Assembly: GCA_964539235.1 (NCBI GenBank)
Contig: CAZIIK010000014.1
Span: 1-10,832 of the forward strand
Source of the DNA: CAZIIK01 sp964539235
GTDB lineage: Bacteria; Pseudomonadota; Gammaproteobacteria; Francisellales; CACEW01
Direction of reading: 5' to 3'
DNA: 10,832 bases
A program made the translations under genes and the position numbers. The notes beneath the pieces are model-generated. The model was not told the DNA's origin. It searched no databases and worked only from the letters and a program-made list of their open reading frames with translations. Shown here piece after piece: positions 6,365 through 10,832 of the stretch; within the stretch, counting starts at the first letter, position 1; each line of letters begins with the position of its first letter.

Positions 6365-9300
6365 AATTTGGTTATCCTCTTACAAAAACTATATGCGACC
6401 GGCACCACCAACAATGAAAACACCGTCCCGATCAACAACCCACTGACAATCACCACACCAATTTGCATGCGTCCGGTAGCGCCTGGCCCAGTGGCGAACA
6501 CCAAAGGCAAAGCCCCCAAGACCATGGTGGCCGTTGTCATTAAAATAGGTCGCAACCGAATAGCAGCAGCTTCTAATAAGGCTGTTTGTGCTGATCGCCC
6601 TGCTGCTTGCAGTTCATTGGCAAAGCGACAAATCAATACACCATGCTTGGAAATCAGTCCAATCAACATTAATAAGGCAATGCCCGTATACAAGTTGATG
6701 TAACCACCCACTGCACGCAAACACAGCAACGCACCAATCACACATAAAGGCACGGTAAACAGCACAATTAAAGGATCGAGAAAACTTTCAAATAAGGCTG
6801 CCAAAATCAGGTAGATAAAGATAACGCCCAGCAATAATGTTAAGCGCATGGTGACATCAGAACGAATTAAACGTAAAGCATCGCCGCCATAATGCACTTG
6901 CATGTTGCTTGGCAATAACTGCGCGGCCAAGTGATTAATCTGTGTCATCACCTGACCTAAGGTGTAACCCGGACTGATATTCAGATCAATTTCACCAGCG
7001 CGCATTTGCTCGATATGCATGCGAGTCGACACCCCAAAGGTTGGTTGTACTGTCACCAGGCGTGACAATGGCACCATCGCCCCATTGTTACTTTGGACAT
7101 AGAGTTTTTGCAGCACCTGAAAATCGGCTAAATCGCGTTTAGGCAATTGCAGTACAATCGGATAACTCACGCCACCCAACTGGTATTGAGATTGCAATAC
7201 ATATCCACCTAAGAAGGTCTGCAGAGCATGGGTAATCTCACTCAAAGGCACTTGTAATTTCAACGCCACCGCGCGCCGTACCTGAAGATTGAATTGCTGG
7301 ATATCCGCTTTCAAAGTATTCATCACGGCGTAAACGCCTGGGTAATGCTGTAATGCTAAGGTTAATTTCTGTGCCATCGCAATCATCTGTGGATACGGTG
7401 CGATACCGGCCACATAAAACGATAAATTGCCTTGCTCAAAACCACCATTATGATGGCTATTTAAATTCACCAAACTTGCCCCGCCGCGCATACCTGGAAT
7501 CGCTTGCATCAAATGATTCAAATGATCAACAAACGCCTGTGGTGTTTTATGTCCTGTGGAACCTGGTTTTAATTTGAAAAAATTAATCGCCCAGTTACTG
7601 GCGTCACCGTCACCACCGCCAAAAGTAAACAAGCTGTCAATTTCCGGCGCTTTGGCAACCTGTTTGAGTAATTGATTATTCAACTGTTCTGTATATTTGA
7701 CGCTGGCACTATCGGGCGCCATCACCGGTGCCACGGCGATGTTAATGTTACTGACTGGCAATAAAGCGTGTGGAATGCCTTGATACACACAAACCCCGCC
7801 GCCTAACGCGCCAATAAACAGCAGCAGTACCCACCAACGCTTGTGCAAAACCCAAGCCAAAAAGCGTTGGTAATGATGCCGAATCTTAGAAAACAAACGA
7901 TCCAACAGGTTCTCATAACGGTTGCGTTTTAAAGACAACAAACGGCCACACATCATCGGCGATAAGGTCAGCGCAACAAAACCAGAAATCAGCACAGCAC
8001 CGGCTAAGGTCATGGCAAATTGAAAAAAGTAAACACCTTGTGTGTTTTTTGGCAAAAATAACGTCGGAATGTAGACAGCAACCAAGGAAATCGTCATCGC
8101 CACCACGGCAAAACTAATTTCTTGGCTACTGCGCTGCGCCGCTTTCAGGGGTGCATGCCCCAGTTCCAAATGCCGATGATGGTTTTCCAATACGACAATC
8201 GCATCGTCCACCACCAAGCCAACAGCCAACACCAAGGCCAATAAAGTCATCACATTAATACTAAATCCCAGCGCATACACCATCACAAAGGCGGCGACCA
8301 AACACACGGGGATGGTAATAATCGGAATTAATGTCGCGCGTAAATTACCCAAAAATAGAAAGGTGATCAGCACCACGAGTAGAATGGCTTCCAGCACGGT
8401 CCACAGCACTTCGTGAATCGCTTGCAACAGATAATGGGTGATATCAAAAAACACCCCGACTTGCATGCCGTGTGGCAGCTCAGGCTTAAGCAAGTCCAAG
8501 GTATGGCGAACCTTTTGTCCCAGCGCAATTGGATTTGCCCCTTCTGCTGCATCGATATTAATACCTACGCCAACCTGATTGTGATGCGTGCGACCAAACC
8601 AACCGCCAATGGTTTCGCTGCCCATGCTCACTGTCGCAATATTGGCTAAGCGAATAATGCGCCCAGCTTTACGCAGGATAGGGATTTGCAGAAACTGTTT
8701 TACATCCGACAGCTGTAAGTCGGCGTTGATAGCTAAGTTTTGTGTTTGACTCACCAATTGACCCACCGGCAACGAAACATTGTTGGTTTCTAATGCATTA
8801 ATCACCGCATCTGCTGTCACACCTAACGCTGCCATGGCTAATGGATTCAGATGCACCCGTAATGCTGAATCATCTGCGATAGTTTGCACATCACTCACGC
8901 CTGGAATGCGCTGCAACTTGGGCACAATATAATTACTGACATAATTCGCCAGTTCTTGTTGCTTCATGTGTGGATCTGACACCCCAATCAACATGATTTG
9001 TGCACTGTCGGTCTTGGCAAAAACTTGTGGTGTCTGTACCTGTTGCGGTAATTGAATATGACCGATTTCTTGCAACACCTGAGATTGCGCAATCACAAAC
9101 TGCGCCCGTGACATGTTCTTGAGCTGGAGAAAAATACGCAACTGGCCTTCACTGGAACGCGAACGGATCATAGTTAAATCCGGTGTAGCAGCTAGTACTT
9201 TTTCCAGACGATCAGCCATGCTCACTTCAACCACCTGCGCACTGGCGCCGGGATAACGGGCTTGCACCATCAATGCCGGGTGAAAGACTTCTGGTGCATA

Positions 9301-9405
9301 ACGCAGATGCAACTGCATAAAGGCGGTAATACCTAAAACAATCAATACCAAGCTGAGTACGGTAGAAAAAACCGGTCGTTGAATACAAAACTGCGTTAGC
9401 TTCAC
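6361..9405 (-). CDS. RND efflux permease, HAE1 (AcrB/MexB-like) family
   Basis: This is the proton-driven inner-membrane pump subunit of a tripartite efflux system. Its 1014 residues fit the family (about 1020-1050). It starts with the typical QRPVFSTVLSLVLIVLGITAF first membrane helix, has porter-domain motifs (YPGASAQVVE, 51-60; PGVSDVQ, 168-174), then helices 2-6 (about 330-490), a second porter half (about 540-840) and helices 8-12 (about 850-1008). Proton-relay residues are present: Asp400-Asp401 in GLVVDDAIVVLEN, Lys920 in GLISKHGVLI, and probably Arg952 in RLRPILMT. It therefore looks functional. The start is GTG at 9405, overlapping the adaptor stop (GTGA), with a weak G-rich stretch (GGGTGG) upstream. 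The substrate cannot be read from the sequence. The alternative assignment to a heavy-metal pump (HME) is disfavoured by the helix-4 sequence. Confidence 0.96.
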   Translation of the reverse strand: MKLTQFCIQRPVFSTVLSLVLIVLGITAFMQLHLRYAPEVFHPALMVQARYPGASAQVVEVSMADRLEKVLAATPDLTMIRSRSSEGQLRIFLQLKNMSRAQFVIAQSQVLQEIGHIQLPQQVQTPQVFAKTDSAQIMLIGVSDPHMKQQELANYVSNYIVPKLQRIPGVSDVQTIADDSALRVHLNPLAMAALGVTADAVINALETNNVSLPVGQLVSQTQNLAINADLQLSDVKQFLQIPILRKAGRIIRLANIATVSMGSETIGGWFGRTHHNQVGVGINIDAAEGANPIALGQKVRHTLDLLKPELPHGMQVGVFFDITHYLLQAIHEVLWTVLEAILLVVLITFLFLGNLRATLIPIITIPVCLVAAFVMVYALGFSINVMTLLALVLAVGLVVDDAIVVLENHHRHLELGHAPLKAAQRSSQEISFAVVAMTISLVAVYIPTLFLPKNTQGVYFFQFAMTLAGAVLISGFVALTLSPMMCGRLLSLKRNRYENLLDRLFSKIRHHYQRFLAWVLHKRWWVLLLFIGALGGGVCVYQGIPHALLPVSNINIAVAPVMAPDSASVKYTEQLNNQLLKQVAKAPEIDSLFTFGGGDGDASNWAINFFKLKPGSTGHKTPQAFVDHLNHLMQAIPGMRGGASLVNLNSHHNGGFEQGNLSFYVAGIAPYPQMIAMAQKLTLALQHYPGVYAVMNTLKADIQQFNLQVRRAVALKLQVPLSEITHALQTFLGGYVLQSQYQLGGVSYPIVLQLPKRDLADFQVLQKLYVQSNNGAMVPLSRLVTVQPTFGVSTRMHIEQMRAGEIDLNISPGYTLGQVMTQINHLAAQLLPSNMQVHYGGDALRLIRSDVTMRLTLLLGVIFIYLILAALFESFLDPLIVLFTVPLCVIGALLCLRAVGGYINLYTGIALLMLIGLISKHGVLICRFANELQAAGRSAQTALLEAAAIRLRPILMTTATMVLGALPLVFATGPGATGRMQIGVVIVSGLLIGTVFSLLVVPVAYSFCKRITKL

Positions 9406-10520
9406 GGCGACACCACCCGTACGACTTCACCCGGATGCACACTGTTTTGGCCGGCAGTAATCACCTGGTCACCCACCTGCAACCCAGAACGCACGGCAAC
9501 CCACTGTTGATCACGTTGACCCACGGTGACATCGATACGTTGCGCACGACCTTTATGCACCACATAGAGTTGATACCCCGCCAAACTCGGTATTAAGGCA
9601 ATCGCCGGCACGGCCAAGACCTGATGCTTTGCCTGCAGGATTTGTTTAACTTCAACCAAGCTGCCGGGTTTTAACACCTGTTGCCCAGTGTGTAATGCAC
9701 CGCGAACATTAATCGTACGATTAATCATATCCACCGTGAGCGATATGTAGTCAACCGTTGCTTGAAAGGTTTGATGCGGATAAGCATTGCTTTTCAGGTG
9801 TAATAGCTGACCAATTTTGGCTTGTGACATATAGGACTGCGGCAATTGATAAGAGACTTCAAGTTTTTGCAGGCCAACCATCGCCATTAAAGGTTGTGTG
9901 GGATCAACATAAGCCCCTGGGGCAATTTGGGTAATAGAAATTAAGGAATTACCTGAGGAATCTGTTTGACCCAGAATCGTTTCTGGCGCAGCGACGAAAC
10001 CGGCAAAAGGCGCACGCACAAATGTGTCTTGATATTGTTCATTGGCATACGCCACAGTTGCTTCGTCGTAATGTACTTTGCTGAGTAACGCGTCTAAAGC
10101 CATTTGACTGACACTGCCCGGATCACGCTGTGACAGTTTTAACTGGCGCTGATAATTTAATTTCGCTTCCCATAAATTGGCTTGCTGTTGTTTAAGCTGT
10201 GCCAATTCCTCAGTGTGACCCAAAGTCATTAACAGTTGATCTTTGTCCACTTTTTCGCCAGGTTTCACTAGAATTTTGGTCACCAAGCCAGCCTGCTGTG
10301 CTTTTAACATCACAGAATGAGGCGCCAAGATCTCACCCAAAGCGGTGACAGTCAGCGGCACATTCTGCATGTTTACACGGTAAACCTTAACGGCAATCGG
10401 TTGTGGTTTTTTCGTCGCGTGGGGCTTGTGATGCCATTTGTGATAGACCCAGAGCACAATAGTAGCAATCACTAATAGGCTGATGATTGCGACCGCATAC
10501 CGCCGATACTTTTTCACCAT
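9402..10520 (-). CDS. RND efflux periplasmic adaptor subunit (membrane fusion protein)
   Basis: The protein bridges the inner-membrane RND pump and an outer-membrane channel. From the chosen ATG (10520) it has 372 residues. The start is set by AGGAAG at 10530-10525; a TTG at 10541 would put this site inside the gene. A single N-terminal membrane anchor (about 8-26) is present and there is no lipobox Cys, so it is anchored by a helix rather than a lipid. The order is: first lipoyl half (71-100, AGLVTKILVKPGEKVDKDQLL), a short alpha hairpin (103-165), second lipoyl half (166-215, FVRAPFAGFV), beta barrel (218-295, LKPGSLVEV) and membrane-proximal domain (300-370, AVPAIAL, VRSGLQVGDQVI). An additional segment of roughly 17 residues (about 178-195, ETILGQTDSSGNS) widens the second lipoyl half. 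It is the first gene of the block. No TolC-type gene is next to it. Confidence 0.94.
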   Translation of the reverse strand: MVKKYRRYAVAIISLLVIATIVLWVYHKWHHKPHATKKPQPIAVKVYRVNMQNVPLTVTALGEILAPHSVMLKAQQAGLVTKILVKPGEKVDKDQLLMTLGHTEELAQLKQQQANLWEAKLNYQRQLKLSQRDPGSVSQMALDALLSKVHYDEATVAYANEQYQDTFVRAPFAGFVAAPETILGQTDSSGNSLISITQIAPGAYVDPTQPLMAMVGLQKLEVSYQLPQSYMSQAKIGQLLHLKSNAYPHQTFQATVDYISLTVDMINRTINVRGALHTGQQVLKPGSLVEVKQILQAKHQVLAVPAIALIPSLAGYQLYVVHKGRAQRIDVTVGQRDQQWVAVRSGLQVGDQVITAGQNSVHPGEVVRVVSP

Positions 10521-10524
10521 CACA

Positions 10525-10530
10525 CTTCCT
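10525..10530 (-). promoter_or_regulatory. Ribosome binding site of the adaptor gene
   Basis: AGGAAG on the minus strand ends four bases before the ATG at 10520-10518. It supports this ATG over the in-frame TTG at 10541, which has no such site in front of it. Confidence 0.65.
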
Positions 10531-10619
10531 GTTTTCACCAAAGCTCGATAGTGTAACCTGATCTGTCAGGCAATCCAGTTGTTTGTTGGTGACTATATTT
10601 TATCTCCATTAACTTTTCC

Positions 10620-10647
10620 TTGACATATCTTTAAAGATATATATATT
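10620..10647 (+). promoter_or_regulatory. Sigma-70-type promoter reading right, away from the pump operon
   Basis: The consensus -35 box TTGACA (10620-10625) is followed after 16 bases by TATATT (10642-10647), five of six matches to the -10 consensus. Initiation is expected near 10654. It lies back to back with the efflux operon. The spacer is almost wholly occupied by a palindrome, listed separately. Confidence 0.5.
10625..10640. promoter_or_regulatory. Perfect 16-bp palindrome, candidate operator
   Basis: ATATCTTTAAAGATAT is its own reverse complement over all 16 bases. It fills the spacer between the -35 and -10 boxes of the rightward promoter and overlaps the AT-rich stretch expected to hold the leftward promoter. 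This is the usual geometry for a repressor such as the TetR or MarR types that often control RND pumps. No regulator gene is inside the window, so the binding protein is unknown. An AT-rich palindrome can also arise by chance in such a region. Confidence 0.45.
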
Positions 10648-10667
10648 TAATGATATAAAAAATCCAA
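10639..10667 (-). promoter_or_regulatory. Weak candidate promoter of the efflux operon
   Basis: On the minus strand TTGGAT (10667-10662) is followed by an AT run offering TATATA or ATATAT at 16-18 bases. Matches to consensus are modest (three of six in the -35 box). The operon needs a promoter between here and 10520, and another -10-like TAAAAT lies closer to the gene without a good -35. The untranslated leader would be roughly 110 bases. Confidence 0.25.
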
Positions 10668-10746
10668 AGCTTTAGCTGATGTGGCAAGTTGAGAGGGTAC
10701 CCGAGAAGCTTCTGCCTTCGGCCAAGCCTTTGTTAAAGGCATTTTT
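10654..10746 (+). ncRNA. Candidate small RNA or attenuated leader of about 93 nt
   Basis: The span runs from the start expected for the rightward promoter to the end of an intrinsic terminator. Inside it, GGGTACCC (10695-10702) and AGAAGCTTCT (10704-10713) are perfect palindromes, and CCGA...TCGG with AAG/CTT (10701-10721) can form a bulged hairpin before the terminator stem. No known riboswitch or RNA family was recognised. A 27-codon frame (10679-10762) crosses the terminator and has no ribosome site. It may be a stand-alone small RNA, or the leader of a gene right of the window. Confidence 0.3.
10726..10746 (+). terminator. Intrinsic terminator reading right
   Basis: GCCTTT (10726-10731), loop GTT, AAAGGC (10735-10740), then ATTTTT. 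The stem has six base pairs, three of them G-C, followed directly by the T-run on the plus strand. On the minus strand the hairpin is preceded by A's and followed by no T-run, so it serves rightward transcription. Confidence 0.55.
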
Positions 10747-10832
10747 CAGCATGCTACCGTAATGCACTCTACATTTGGATTTTTGATGCAAATTTGATCA
10801 TCACAAGCCAAAAAGACTAATTTTCATGCAGC

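Noticed and set aside
6278..6703. 141-codon plus-strand frame across the permease/yicC junction.
   Set aside because: It is an antisense shadow of two well-supported genes and has low-complexity Asn/Ile/Ala composition.
10679..10762. 27-codon plus-strand frame inside the candidate small RNA.
   Set aside because: It has no Shine-Dalgarno, and an intrinsic terminator ends transcription before its stop codon.

Overview
The window looks like a Gammaproteobacterial chromosome of moderate GC. The evidence is a full-length Mpl murein-recycling ligase, a YicC protein of the E. coli length, and a tripartite-type RND efflux pair. The small secreted RHS protein and the Fic/RhuM remnant would suit a host-associated lineage such as Legionellales, but that placement is a weak inference.

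Left part (about 1-2337) is accessory and loosely packed. It holds a possible minus-strand gene start running off the left edge, the 3' remnant of a RhuM/Fic-Doc gene, and a 350-residue exported protein with one RHS core and a cysteine-containing C-terminal region of unknown function. A gene-free stretch of about 0.6 kb follows, with a 37-nt palindrome and a cluster of TTCGACARGCTCAG repeats.

Middle and right part (2338-10520) is one compact minus-strand block of six genes. In transcription order they are: periplasmic adaptor (MFP), RND permease, yicC, a small multi-pass membrane protein, mpl, and an S33 proline-iminopeptidase-like hydrolase. Three junctions overlap (GTGA, ATGA, TGATG) and the other two gaps are about 60 and 11 nt, so co-transcription and translational coupling are likely. 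The pump needs an outer-membrane TolC-type partner encoded elsewhere. Mpl reattaches recycled murein tripeptide to UDP-MurNAc, YicC is linked to RNA decay, and the hydrolase may act on peptides. The unusual point is that these housekeeping functions sit in line behind an efflux pump.

Right edge (10521-10832) is gene-free. It carries the likely operon promoter region, a perfect 16-bp palindrome between the -35 and -10 boxes of a plus-strand promoter, and an intrinsic terminator about 90 nt downstream. This suggests either a small RNA or an attenuated leader divergent from the pump operon, with the palindrome as a candidate operator.
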